NCBI RefSeq assembly: GCF_007751035.1
Contig: NZ_CP036433.1
Coordinates: 3,763,001 to 3,827,000 of the forward strand
Reading direction: 5' to 3'
DNA length: 64,000 nt
DNA from: Lignipirellula cremea
Lineage (GTDB): Bacteria; Planctomycetota; Planctomycetia; Pirellulales; Pirellulaceae
The first letter of the stretch is position 1; each line of letters opens with the position of its first letter. The position numbers and the translations under genes are program-made. The notes under the pieces are model-generated. The model searched no databases, was not told the DNA's origin, and saw only the letters and a list, made by a program, of their open reading frames with translations. Of the stretch, positions 47,287 to 55,743 are shown piece by piece.

Positions 47287-48516
47287 CTACCCCTGGTGCG
47301 GCTGCGTCTGGATGTGCTCGGGCTGGAAACCCATGCCCACGACTTTGCCGGCTTTGCGTCGCAGCCAGGGGGCAAACAGCCAGGCGAAGGTCCGGGCGTA
47401 CCAGGGGAGCGAGAACGTTTTGTCCGGCGACGCGCTGTTGTCGAAGATCATCGCGTGCATCCTCACTTGCACCCACTGCATTCTTCTGGCGGGCGGAGAG
47501 CGGCGGGCCTGCACGGCCTGCAGATCGCGGAGCGCCAGGGTTCCTTTTCGCAGCGGTTCGACCAGCAGGTTCGCCGTGGCCACCGCGTCCTGCACCGCCA
47601 GATTGATGCCGACGCCGCCCATGGGGGACATGGCGTGGGCCGCATCACCGATGAACAACAGGCCTTCGTCGCACCAGTTTTCCAGATGGTTGATCTGCAC
47701 CGTCAGCAGTTTCACCTCGTCCCATCCGCCCAGTTCCTGGGCGCTGGCCGCCAGCGGCGGGCAGGTGGCGGCGACCGAGTCGCGGAACGCCTGGATCCCG
47801 GCTTCCTGGATCTGCGGGAAGGCGCCTTTACGAATGATCATGGCGACCTGGTAGTGCGTTCGCCGGGGGATCGTCACCAGCATGTGGTTTTGGCGGAACC
47901 AGCCCAGCGTGTGGCCGTCGTCGTTCTCGGGTCGATCCAGTCGAAACCAGAGCACGTCGATCGGGACGCCCTTCTCAACTGGCTTGCGGTCGGTGGCTTC
48001 ACGCAGTTGCGAGCCGCGGCCATCCGCTCCCACCACAAGATCGGCCCGGATCTCGTATTCGCCCTGGTCGCCTTCGCAGCGCACGCCGACGACCTTGCCG
48101 TTTTCGCGAATCAGATCGGTCGCTTTGGTGTTCATCCGCAGTTCAAAGGCAGGGAACTCGCGAGCTTTCTCGCTGAGCAGGTTCAGCAGATCCCATTGCG
48201 GGACAAACCCGATAAACTTGCAATGGGTGGGCAAGTGGGCGAACGTCGGGCCGTCCACCGACTGGCCTTCAAAGTTGACCTTCAGTTGCTCCGCGCGAAA
48301 ATCAACGATGGGGAGGAATTCCTCCAGCAGATCCAGTTCGTAAAGTAGTTCCAGGGTCGACGGATGAATCGTATCGCCGCGGAAGTCACGCAAGAAATCG
48401 GCGTGCTTTTCCACGACGATAACTTTGACGCCCGAGCGGGCGAGCAGATAGCCCAGGAAAATACCGGCGGGACCGCCGCCTGCGACGCAGACGGTGGTTT
48501 GAACGTTTGGCGACAC
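47287..48516 (-). CDS. FAD-dependent monooxygenase (PHBH-like)
   Basis: A 409-residue flavin monooxygenase of the p-hydroxybenzoate hydroxylase superfamily. The FAD Rossmann motif GGGPAGIFLGYLLARSG lies near the N-terminus, the DG-type motif at LVVGADGRGSQLREA, and the FAD-binding GD motif at FIGDAAHAMSPMGGVGINLA. Such enzymes hydroxylate aromatic or polyketide-like substrates using NAD(P)H and oxygen; the substrate is unknown. The GTG start at 48516 is chosen because GGAG lies 8 bases upstream and the upstream continuation has no glycine-rich motif. The three-gene SDR-VKOR-SPW group lies next to it on the same strand. Confidence 0.9.
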   Translation of the reverse strand: MSPNVQTTVCVAGGGPAGIFLGYLLARSGVKVIVVEKHADFLRDFRGDTIHPSTLELLYELDLLEEFLPIVDFRAEQLKVNFEGQSVDGPTFAHLPTHCKFIGFVPQWDLLNLLSEKAREFPAFELRMNTKATDLIRENGKVVGVRCEGDQGEYEIRADLVVGADGRGSQLREATDRKPVEKGVPIDVLWFRLDRPENDDGHTLGWFRQNHMLVTIPRRTHYQVAMIIRKGAFPQIQEAGIQAFRDSVAATCPPLAASAQELGGWDEVKLLTVQINHLENWCDEGLLFIGDAAHAMSPMGGVGINLAVQDAVATANLLVEPLRKGTLALRDLQAVQARRSPPARRMQWVQVRMHAMIFDNSASPDKTFSLPWYARTFAWLFAPWLRRKAGKVVGMGFQPEHIQTQPHQG

Positions 48517-48572
48517 GGGGCTTCTCCATGGGGGCGTGTCGCCGGAGTCATTCCGGTGTCGACGGGGTTGGG

Positions 48573-48911
48573 TCAGGTCGCCTCCCGCCACGCTTCTGGC
48601 GGGAGGGACGCTTCATTGGGGATCACGGCAATCATCAACAGGAACAGCCCCACCACAATGTGGTTCTGATTCCAGGGAGAAGGCGACGCCTCCGCCAGGC
48701 GGCCGTAAATGGCTATCGCGGGAGCCAGCACCACCAGCAGCAAATGGGCGTGCCGGGTAGTCCGCCAATACGATAACCCCGCCAGCACGCCGACGACCAG
48801 GGCGGCCGTCGTATCAAACAGCACGGCGCCAGGCCGGCCTTGTGCGGCAAAAATATAAGGGCTCATCGCCAGCCAGACTGCCGTGTTGATTTCGATCACG
48901 CGGCCCCACAT
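48573..48911 (-). CDS. SPW-repeat membrane protein
   Basis: A 112-residue integral membrane protein of the SPW-repeat type: two similar halves each with a conserved SPxxF/SPWNQ stretch (WLAMSPYIFA near residue 15, EASPSPWNQNHIVVG near residue 78) inside pairs of membrane helices. Its ATG overlaps the VKOR stop in TGATG, so the two are translationally coupled. The function is unknown; the cluster with VKOR and an SDR suggests a shared membrane redox or lipid/quinone task, which is inference. Confidence 0.85.
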   Translation of the reverse strand: MWGRVIEINTAVWLAMSPYIFAAQGRPGAVLFDTTAALVVGVLAGLSYWRTTRHAHLLLVVLAPAIAIYGRLAEASPSPWNQNHIVVGLFLLMIAVIPNEASLPPEAWREAT

Positions 48912-49525
48912 CAGTTCACCTCGCGAGCAAGCAGGGTCTCTGCGGCGGCCGCAGCCTCCGGACTGGGAAAGCCCCAGAATGTATTCCATAACACCCGCCA
49001 ATTGTGGTCCTGCTTCCACACGATCCACAAGTAAGTTAACGAAGCGCGGACTTCGTCCCAAGACCAGTAAACCAGAATCAGGGAGATGGCAGCCGTCACC
49101 AGGCAAAGGAAGCACCAGTAACCAATGATCGTCGCCTGCAGCAGGACCAGCACCACGCTGACGATTCCCAGCGGGATGACATCGATCCCAAACAGAATCA
49201 CCAGCCAGGGTCGATACTGCCAGCGACGGGTTGAACCGGCGAAGCCCAAAATAGCGTCGCCCAGATACGCCAGTACGCCGAGTGCGGCGTCGTGGATCCC
49301 CAGCATGTGGAACATCCGTTTGGCGGCGTCCGAGGTGATGACCTTGTTGCTGTCGTCGCCAAAAACCGGATCCCAGACGTTCTCGGTCAGGCCCCACTGG
49401 TAAAGCGCCAGGTGCGACGAGATCCCGGCCGCGACCATCGCCAGGATGCAGATCGGGATCCTCTGACTCCAGGCTGAAGGGTTGTGTCCGTACGGCGGAA
49501 CCGTACGTTCTAATTCACTCGGCAT
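48911..49525 (-). CDS. Vitamin K epoxide reductase-like membrane protein without loop cysteines
   Basis: A 204-residue VKOR-family protein with about five membrane helices. The active-site CxxC is present as YWCFLCLV (Cys138, Cys141) near helix 4. VKOR enzymes usually also carry a loop cysteine pair early in the chain, but here the corresponding loop reads WDPVFGDDSNKVITS with no cysteine. So either the redox shuttle differs or the protein works with a separate partner. It is coupled to the SPW gene (TGATG) and starts 19 bases after the SDR stop. Canonical VKOR-type enzymes reduce quinones and drive disulfide formation. Confidence 0.85.
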   Translation of the reverse strand: MPSELERTVPPYGHNPSAWSQRIPICILAMVAAGISSHLALYQWGLTENVWDPVFGDDSNKVITSDAAKRMFHMLGIHDAALGVLAYLGDAILGFAGSTRRWQYRPWLVILFGIDVIPLGIVSVVLVLLQATIIGYWCFLCLVTAAISLILVYWSWDEVRASLTYLWIVWKQDHNWRVLWNTFWGFPSPEAAAAAETLLAREVN

Positions 49526-49544
49526 TTCAACATCCTCTTGGTCG

Positions 49545-50612
49545 TTAGCGGTCCAGCTGGTTCTGGCGATACCATTGATCGGGATCCTCTTGTAGCGCGT
49601 TCACCATGGCCGGCAGTTCTTCCAGCAAGCGATGCTGCGGCTCCCAGCCAAGCAGGCTTTTGGCCCGTGAAATATCCAGCGCGTAGTGATCGTCCGCCAT
49701 GTCGACCATGAACGGTTTAATGAAGGCTTCGCCCCCGGACAAAGCGTCGGTCACGGCGGCGCCCGCCTTGGCGACCAGCGGCGGAACATACAGGGTGGAC
49801 CAGGCCTTGCCGTGGATCAGCTTGCCGATCGCCTCCTGCAGTTGTCCGTAAGAAGGCGGGTTCGGTTCGCCGACCAGGATGGCCGTATGCGGCGGGATCG
49901 ACTTCCGCCTGTCCACGCAGCGGACGATCGCGTCGATGGTGTCTTCCAGATGAACGACCGTCTGTCCCGCAGCGGTGTCGCCGGGGAAAAAGTGGCTCTG
50001 GAAGTCCTTCTCGTAGATGCGTTTGATCTGCTGCACCAGGGTGGGCTGCACGCCTTCTTCCGTGTAGACGCCGGCAATCCGAAGCGCGACGGAAGGCGCC
50101 TGGGGATGCTGCTCAAAAATCACTCGCTCGGTATCGATCTTGCTTTGTGGGTACGGCCATTTCGCCAGCAGCGGATCATCTTCGGTGATGCGCTCGCCGA
50201 CTTCGCATGGCGCATGCACCAGCATGGTGCTGGTGAACACGAACTGTTCCAGCTGGAAACCTTCCAGCGCGTTCAGCAGACGATCGGTCCCTTCCACGGT
50301 GATTTTCTGGTAGAGCGGACTGTCTTCCCCGGAGAAGTCGTAATAGGCGGCCATATGCACCACGCTGGCGATTTGCACGCCGACCCGTTCACGCACCTGG
50401 GAGAGGGCTGTCTGGACGCTGGCGTCGTCGGTCAAATCGCAGGGAATGTGCTCGATGGAGGGAGGCGTGTCAGAGGCGTCCGCTGGTTCTTCCACGTCCA
50501 GACCGAAAACCAGATATCCCTGGGCGGCCAGGGCAGCGCAAGCGTTTTGTCCGAGCATCCCGGAACTTCCGGTGACGAGGACGACAGGCTGCTTGTTGTT
50601 GGTAGTGTTCAT
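49545..50612 (-). CDS. NAD(P)-dependent epimerase/dehydratase (extended SDR)
   Basis: A 355-residue extended short-chain dehydrogenase. The Rossmann motif TGSSGMLGQNA (residues 14-24) is followed by the acidic strand end (FGLDVEEP), the active Ser/Thr segment VFTSTMLVHA, the YxxxK motif YPQSK, and a specificity region with a LRIAGVYTEEG motif. Likely acts on a nucleotide sugar or a sterol/quinone-like substrate. AAGGAG lies 9 bases before the ATG. It is the first gene of the SDR-VKOR-SPW cluster and the tight spacing supports a joint function. Which substrate is not visible. Confidence 0.88.
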   Translation of the reverse strand: MNTTNNKQPVVLVTGSSGMLGQNACAALAAQGYLVFGLDVEEPADASDTPPSIEHIPCDLTDDASVQTALSQVRERVGVQIASVVHMAAYYDFSGEDSPLYQKITVEGTDRLLNALEGFQLEQFVFTSTMLVHAPCEVGERITEDDPLLAKWPYPQSKIDTERVIFEQHPQAPSVALRIAGVYTEEGVQPTLVQQIKRIYEKDFQSHFFPGDTAAGQTVVHLEDTIDAIVRCVDRRKSIPPHTAILVGEPNPPSYGQLQEAIGKLIHGKAWSTLYVPPLVAKAGAAVTDALSGGEAFIKPFMVDMADDHYALDISRAKSLLGWEPQHRLLEELPAMVNALQEDPDQWYRQNQLDR

Positions 50613-50930
50613 AATCGATGGCTCCTTGCAGAAGGCTGAAGTTCGCAGGTGTGCTTGCCAGTTGACTGTGCAACTCCTGCGCCATCGCCGTTCCTTCCCC
50701 TGGAAACCCGAAAAAACCGCAGGCGACCGTCGATAGCGAGCGAAATTGTTCGCCCATCGACCACACCGGCCGCCGTCGCATCAACGGGCGAGTTCCGCTG
50801 CGGCAGCAGAAAAAGGAAGACCCGCCCCGAGATTCAGGCTGGGGGACGCGAGCGCTGGATGCGGACTCGCCAGCGAATCTGGCGGGACTGGGACGGAGGG
50901 ATGTCAGGATCTGACATCGCAGAATGGACG
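50613..50930. other. Intergenic region, no gene seen
   Basis: About 320 bases between the SDR start and the repeat behind the HEAT gene. No supported gene. A short palindrome ATGTCAGGATCTGACAT (50901-50917) is visible. Confidence 0.4.
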
Positions 50931-50931
50931 G

Positions 50932-50988
50932 TCGTCGCGGTCGTCAGCCGTCGCGGTCGTCAGTCGTCGCGGTCGTCAGTCGTCGCGA
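50932..50988 (+). repeat. 16-bp tandem repeat CGTCGCGGTCGTCAGY
   Basis: About three and a half tandem copies of a 16-base unit lie at and beyond the end of the HEAT-repeat gene; the last partial copy lies within the coding end. Expansion here may have altered the C-terminal Arg/Asp residues (RRRDD). Confidence 0.8.
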
Positions 50989-52193
50989 CGGCGAAGGTTC
51001 ACGTCGGTCGGCGTGTTGGTCTGGGCGTACCACGTCCGCCATTGCTCTTTGTTGAAGCCCAGCTGGCCGCCGGTCAGGTGCTGCAGGGCGCTCAGCACGC
51101 CCTGGTTGCCGACTTCCTTCTGCAGGATTTTTGCTTTGCTGCCTGCGCTCAGGCCGCCGGCTCCGGCGTTGATTTGTCCCAGGCCGCCGCCTCCTCCGCC
51201 GCCAGAGATCTGGATTCGCTGGATCGAAGTCAACGCCTCGATCAGCAAGGGGGCCGCCTGTTTATCGTCCATGCGAGAGAGCGCGATGGCGGCGTTGTTG
51301 ACGCGGTACTGTTCTTTGTCGGACAGCGCGCGGCGGAACATGCCGATCACGGCCGGGACTTGCATCTCTTTGAGGTGGTCCATGGCGGCCAGGCGGATCC
51401 GCTCATCGGGGTCGTCGAGCGCCCTTTTGAAAAGCGCGGTGAGCGATGTGTTGCCGCCGATCTGGCGGAGACGCTCCATGTAAAGGACTTTGAGGTTGTA
51501 GTCGTTCTCATTGTCCAGCTGATCGGCCAGGGCGGGAGTTGCGTTCCAGTCGTCGATCGCGCGGAAGTTGGCCAGCGCCTCGCCGCGGAGTTTTTCTTTG
51601 AACATCCACTTGCGCCAACGGCTGATCTTTGTTTTCCATTCGCCGGCTGCTCTGGCGCGTTCTTCTTCGGCCTGCTGCAGGGCGGCGTCCTGGCGATAGA
51701 CCCACTTCCCTTTGTATCGGACTTCGCCGGCGTCGCTACGATGTTCGTCGGGGTTGACCCAGCGACCATCCACCAGGTTGTAGCCCAGGGCGTGGCGGGC
51801 GGCCACATGTTCCGGGTCCAGGGCAACGGCCTGCCGAAGATGGATCAGCCGTTCGTCCTTGAGGCCTGACTCCTGGCACCACTGGGCCATCGTCCAGTTT
51901 CCTTCGGCGGAGTTCGGCATGCGCGGCAGGATGGCTTCGTATTTCGCCTGTACGGGGCTGAGCGCTTCGTGCCGCTCGACAAAGTCCTTATCGAGGGCGA
52001 TCTGTCCGCCCCGGGCGAGGCCGACCAGATAGGTTTCGCGGGGTTTCTGGTTCCGATTCAGCAGGTCGCCTTCTACCCGCCCGCCGGTGACCAGGTGGAA
52101 CACATCGGCCGACGCAAAGTTGGAAAAAAGCAAGACCGTCGCCATCGCCGCCAGCAAACAGCGGCTTGTAAGATGTCGTTGAAGGTTCTGCAT
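50976..52193 (-). CDS. Exported HEAT-repeat protein
   Basis: A 405-residue protein with a signal peptide (MQNLQRHLTSRCLLAAMATV through ASA at about residue 28). An N-terminal beta segment (FHLVTGGRVEGDLLNRN) resembles a small Sm/OB-like strand set, then a TPR-like helical pair (IHLRQAVALDPEHVAARHAL). The C-terminal half has HEAT-like repeats (TALFKRALDDPDERIRLAAM, GMFRRALSDKEQYRVNNAAI, LIEALTSIQ). A Gly-rich spacer (GGGGGGGLGQ) separates the last helices. Likely a periplasmic scaffold; no enzymatic motif. AAGGA lies before ATG 52193. It is divergent from leuB. Confidence 0.8.
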   Translation of the reverse strand: MQNLQRHLTSRCLLAAMATVLLFSNFASADVFHLVTGGRVEGDLLNRNQKPRETYLVGLARGGQIALDKDFVERHEALSPVQAKYEAILPRMPNSAEGNWTMAQWCQESGLKDERLIHLRQAVALDPEHVAARHALGYNLVDGRWVNPDEHRSDAGEVRYKGKWVYRQDAALQQAEEERARAAGEWKTKISRWRKWMFKEKLRGEALANFRAIDDWNATPALADQLDNENDYNLKVLYMERLRQIGGNTSLTALFKRALDDPDERIRLAAMDHLKEMQVPAVIGMFRRALSDKEQYRVNNAAIALSRMDDKQAAPLLIEALTSIQRIQISGGGGGGGLGQINAGAGGLSAGSKAKILQKEVGNQGVLSALQHLTGGQLGFNKEQWRTWYAQTNTPTDVNLRRRDD

Positions 52194-52544
52194 GCCAATT
52201 CCTTTTTTGCCCGCTCCCGGTGGGAGTAGATCGCCCCTTGTACCGTGTATTATCAATTCTTATTGCAGCTCTGTCCACCGAAACCGCCCTGTAAATGCTG
52301 GATTTTCCCGAGAGATGGCGAGTTCTGGGTGATTTGGGTTGTGCGGGCGTTTCCCTGTCCGGGATCCAGCAGGGCGTCCAAAGCATTGGGAAGGGCCGCC
52401 GGCGGCGTTGGGCGGATGGCGCCGGTCATGCGGCTTCTTCTGCCAGGCAGGGGGGTAACTTGTAGGGTTTTTTCGCGACTGCTAGAATCCCCTCTCCCCC
52501 TGTGAGGGCTTGCGAACGACGTAGCAACCGAAGGAATTTAGCTG
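52194..52544. other. Divergent intergenic region, no gene seen
   Basis: About 350 bases with the presumed promoters of the HEAT gene and leuB. Nothing further resolved. Confidence 0.35.
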
Positions 52545-53621
52545 GTGAATGCCCAAGACAAATTGAAGATCGCCGTTATCGGCGGCGACGGCACCGGTCC
52601 CGAAGTGACCGCCGAGGCGCTCAAGGTGCTGGCCGCCATCGCTCCGATGGAGAACATTGCCTACGAAACCACCGATTTCGACTTCGGCGGCGAGCGCTAT
52701 CTGCGCACGGGCGAAATCCTGCCAGCCGGCGCGGTGGAGGAACTGCGAACGTTCGACGCCATTTTCCTGGGGGCGGTCGGTCATCCCGATGTGGCGCCCG
52801 GCGTGTTGGAAAAAGGCCTGCTGCTGGAGCTGCGGTTCCAGCTGGATCAGTACATCAACCTGCGTCCCGTCAAGCTGTATCCGGGCGTGGAGACTCCCCT
52901 GGTCGGTAAAGGGCCCGAGGACATCGACTTTGTCGTGATCCGGGAAAACACCGAAGACATGTACTGCGGCGTCGGCGGCTTCTTGAAAAAGAACACGCCC
53001 GACGAAGTGGCGACCCAGACCGCCATTTATACCCGTAAAGGCTGCGAACGCTGCATCCGCTGGGCGTTTGAGTTCACCCAGAAACGGAACAACCCCAAGG
53101 GGAAAAAGCTGACGCTGGTCGCCAAAACCAACGTGCTGACCTATGGGCATGATTTGTGGTGGCGGACCTTCCAGGACGTGGCCAAAGATTACCCCGATGT
53201 GCAGGCCGACTATAACCATGTCGACGCTTGCTGCATGTGGATGATCAAGAACCCGGAATGGTACGACTGTATCGTCACCACCAACATGTTCGGCGATATC
53301 ATCACCGATCTCGGCGCCATGGTGCAGGGCGGCATGGGCGTCGCCGCGGGCGGCAACATCAACCCCGACGCGGGCGGCGTCAGCATGTACGAGCCGATGG
53401 GCGGCAGTGCGCCGAAGTACACGGGCCAGGGAGTGATCAACCCGATCGCCGCGATTGGCGCCATGTCGATGCTGCTGGAACAGTCGGGCCACGAGCAGGC
53501 CGGACGTCGCGTATTGAAAGCGATCCAGGAAGTGACCGGCACGAAAATGAAGAGCCAGGCCGCCGGTAAAATGGGTTACAGCACCAGCGAAATCGGCGAT
53601 CTGGTCATCGCCGCGTTATAA
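52545..53621 (+). CDS. leuB: 3-isopropylmalate dehydrogenase
   Basis: A 358-residue member of the isocitrate/isopropylmalate dehydrogenase family, probably leucine-biosynthetic. Visible: N-terminal IAVIGGDGTGPEV, LGAVGHPD, the Arg-rich substrate loop LELRFQLDQYINLRPVKLYPG, RENTEDMYCGVGG, and the metal-binding Asp cluster VTTNMFGDIITDLGA followed by YEPMGGSAPKYTG. Length matches. GTG start at 52545 with AAGGA upstream. The substrate loop also fits tartrate or homoisocitrate-type relatives, so the exact substrate is not certain. A strong shared terminator follows. Confidence 0.85.
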   Translation: MNAQDKLKIAVIGGDGTGPEVTAEALKVLAAIAPMENIAYETTDFDFGGERYLRTGEILPAGAVEELRTFDAIFLGAVGHPDVAPGVLEKGLLLELRFQLDQYINLRPVKLYPGVETPLVGKGPEDIDFVVIRENTEDMYCGVGGFLKKNTPDEVATQTAIYTRKGCERCIRWAFEFTQKRNNPKGKKLTLVAKTNVLTYGHDLWWRTFQDVAKDYPDVQADYNHVDACCMWMIKNPEWYDCIVTTNMFGDIITDLGAMVQGGMGVAAGGNINPDAGGVSMYEPMGGSAPKYTGQGVINPIAAIGAMSMLLEQSGHEQAGRRVLKAIQEVTGTKMKSQAAGKMGYSTSEIGDLVIAAL

Positions 53622-53659
53622 GCAGTTGCTCAGGGCGACTGCAGGACGCTGACACGAAA

Positions 53660-53689
53660 AAACGCCAGGCGAAGCTTCGCCTGGCGTTT
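53660..53689. terminator. Bidirectional terminator after leuB and TolC-like gene
   Basis: A perfect 15-bp stem AAACGCCAGGCGAAG / CTTCGCCTGGCGTTT, with A and T tracts on both sides. It lies between the convergent ends of leuB and the second TolC-like gene and can serve both. Confidence 0.9.
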
Positions 53690-53722
53690 GCTGTTTCTTG
53701 TACGCTCGAATGCCAGAGCCCG

Positions 53723-55321
53723 TTACTCGGGCTGCAGCGGTCGGGCCTCGCCGGCGGGGGCGAACTCTCCCGGCGGCGCCATTTCAGGCGACTGCTGGTT
53801 GGCGACCGGACCGGGCGCGGCGAGCGTCGGCGGCTCTTCTCCCGTCGGGAAAACGGGAGTCAGGGGACCAGCGGGAGTAGCGGCGGACGTCGGTTCGTTC
53901 TCGCGGACCAGCACCGACCGACCCACGCCGGAGGACGGGTTGCCTGCCGGTTCTTCGTAAGTCGCCGGGGCGACGATGCCGGCAGGCGGTTCGGCCAGCA
54001 CGGGCTCTTCGCCTGAAGTGCGGCGGATCAGGCCGGGCGTGACATTGGCGGTGGCGGTCGGCGCCTCGACCGTTTCGATCAGCATCGACACGACGGCTTG
54101 CCGGTTCACATTCGGTCCCGCGACCGCCATCGCGTAGTCGGCGATGGAATAGTTGTAGTCGCCGACGGCCTGCAGGAACGCGATCCGCTGCCGCTGGAGC
54201 TGCTCGTAAGCGGTCAGCAGATCTACGATATTCGACTGTCCCTTGCGATAGGCAGCGTCCGTCGCTTCCAGGGCGAGCGCGGCCGATTCGACCGCTTCGG
54301 CGCGAATGTTGAGCAGTTCGTAATAGCCCGGCAAGGTCCGTTCGACACGCAGCAGAGCGGCCGGCGGGACGCGTCCCGAAAACAGGGCGCGAAAGTTGGT
54401 CTGGTACTCGCCCGAAAACGGCAGGTCGACCGGAACGAACAAGGGCGTCTCCGTGCGACGTTCGGCCGCCAGGGAAAAGTCGTGCTGGGTCGCCGCCAGG
54501 GCCAGACGGGCTTCGGTCTCGCGTGCGGCCGCTCCGTACTGGGCCGCCTTGAGCTGGGCCTGCTGATCCGCGGCCTGCGGGGCCGGCGCCTGGGACAGCC
54601 AGGTTTGTTCCTGTACCGCATGCGCCGCGTCGGCGCGAGCCAACGCCAGTCGCCAGTACGCTTTGACGGCCTGCAGCTGACGGGTGCGGTCGGTGGTGAG
54701 TTCGATCGCTTCCAGCAGACGCAGCGGCTGGCCGCCGGTTTCGACCACGTCGGGAGTAATGGCCTGACGCAGTAACGTGCGGGCGAGTGAACCTTCTGTC
54801 GGCGCAATCGGCTGCTGCAGTGCGGTTCGGGCGACCGGCGCCGAAATGCTGACGCTTCGCTGGGGCGTATTGAGTTGCCCCGGGTTGATCTGTCCGGAGT
54901 TCAATTGCCCTGCGTTCATCTGGCCGAAACTGGACTGGCCGGCGCCTGGCTGCGTGCCGGGATTCCCGTTGCCCGGCGGCAGCGTGGGGTTGCTGGCGGG
55001 AGTCGGTTCAAAGCGACCCGGCGCGGCGCCGACCGGGTTCTGCATTGGCTGGATGGTTGGCAGCGGGGCGCCGGACGCAGGCGGACCCTGCGGATTGAAG
55101 CTGCCGGCAGGCGGCGACGCGGGACCTTCAGCGGGCGGTTCAGCCGGCCGACTGGGCGGGGCGCCGCCGTTGAACGATCCAAAACCGCCGAACGAAGGGG
55201 CGGGTTCGGTCTGGATGGGAGCGGGCTGGGCGCCGGCTCCAAAAGCGGACGGCGGCTGGGTGCCGGGTCCATTAACTTGCGCTGTAAGCATCAAGGCGAG
55301 ATAGAGCGTAGTCGCGTGCAT
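53723..55321 (-). CDS. TolC-like outer membrane protein with long disordered termini
   Basis: A 532-residue protein with an N-terminal signal (MHATTLYLALMLTAQV), a Pro/Gly/Ala-rich region of about 150 residues that contains a GQMNAGQLNSGQINPGQLN array, a helical core, and a Pro-rich acidic C-terminus. The core carries TolC-family-like long helices: AVKAYWRLALARADAAHAVQ, ALEATDAAYRKGQSNIVDLLT, and the final hairpin YEQLQRQRIAFLQAVGDYNY. Shape resembles outer membrane efflux channels, but the strand segments are poorly visible. No adaptor or pump gene is adjacent. It is a stand-alone TolC relative. Start ATG at 55321. Confidence 0.7.
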   Translation of the reverse strand: MHATTLYLALMLTAQVNGPGTQPPSAFGAGAQPAPIQTEPAPSFGGFGSFNGGAPPSRPAEPPAEGPASPPAGSFNPQGPPASGAPLPTIQPMQNPVGAAPGRFEPTPASNPTLPPGNGNPGTQPGAGQSSFGQMNAGQLNSGQINPGQLNTPQRSVSISAPVARTALQQPIAPTEGSLARTLLRQAITPDVVETGGQPLRLLEAIELTTDRTRQLQAVKAYWRLALARADAAHAVQEQTWLSQAPAPQAADQQAQLKAAQYGAAARETEARLALAATQHDFSLAAERRTETPLFVPVDLPFSGEYQTNFRALFSGRVPPAALLRVERTLPGYYELLNIRAEAVESAALALEATDAAYRKGQSNIVDLLTAYEQLQRQRIAFLQAVGDYNYSIADYAMAVAGPNVNRQAVVSMLIETVEAPTATANVTPGLIRRTSGEEPVLAEPPAGIVAPATYEEPAGNPSSGVGRSVLVRENEPTSAATPAGPLTPVFPTGEEPPTLAAPGPVANQQSPEMAPPGEFAPAGEARPLQPE

Positions 55322-55556
55322 CCGTGCGGGCCCCCTGTGGTTGCGGTCCACTCATCCGCAAAGCGTATGGGTGTGTTGAGCAGCGTCGCACGGCATCCGA
55401 ACCGGCGTGCGCATCTCAGTGGAGGATATAGATTCCCGATTTCCCCCCTCCCCGTCAAGACGAATCCGGCGTGAAAGCAGAGCTGGCGCCGGGCGTGTCG
55501 AGTGGGATGGAGGCGGAGAAGCAGAGAAGATAGCCATCCATTGATTGGCCCACGCT

Positions 55557-55632
55557 GGCAAAGTCTGGGTGGCCTCGTTTCACGGTTTTCTATCCGTCGG
55601 ATTCGATCCTTGACTTTCCTGCTCTCTCGGCT
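55557..55632 (+). repeat. 76-bp direct repeat, left copy
   Basis: A 76-bp sequence starting GGCAAAGTCTGGGTGGC and ending CTCTCTCGGCT that recurs at 57465-57540 with two visible mismatches. It includes the 3' end of the split membrane protein gene. Confidence 0.9.
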
Positions 55633-55733
55633 CGTGCTTTGTCGCCAGGCGGAGAAACATGACAATGCCGATGACAATGCAAATGCAGCCCATCGAAAAG
55701 AAAAAAGCCGAAGACAAGAGAAATACGTCGGGC

Positions 55734-55743
55734 GTCTCTGGGT
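55734..55743 (+). repeat. Target-site duplication, left (GTCTCTGGGT)
   Basis: Ten-base direct repeat directly outside the left end of the IS element; identical to 57240-57249. Confidence 0.95.
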
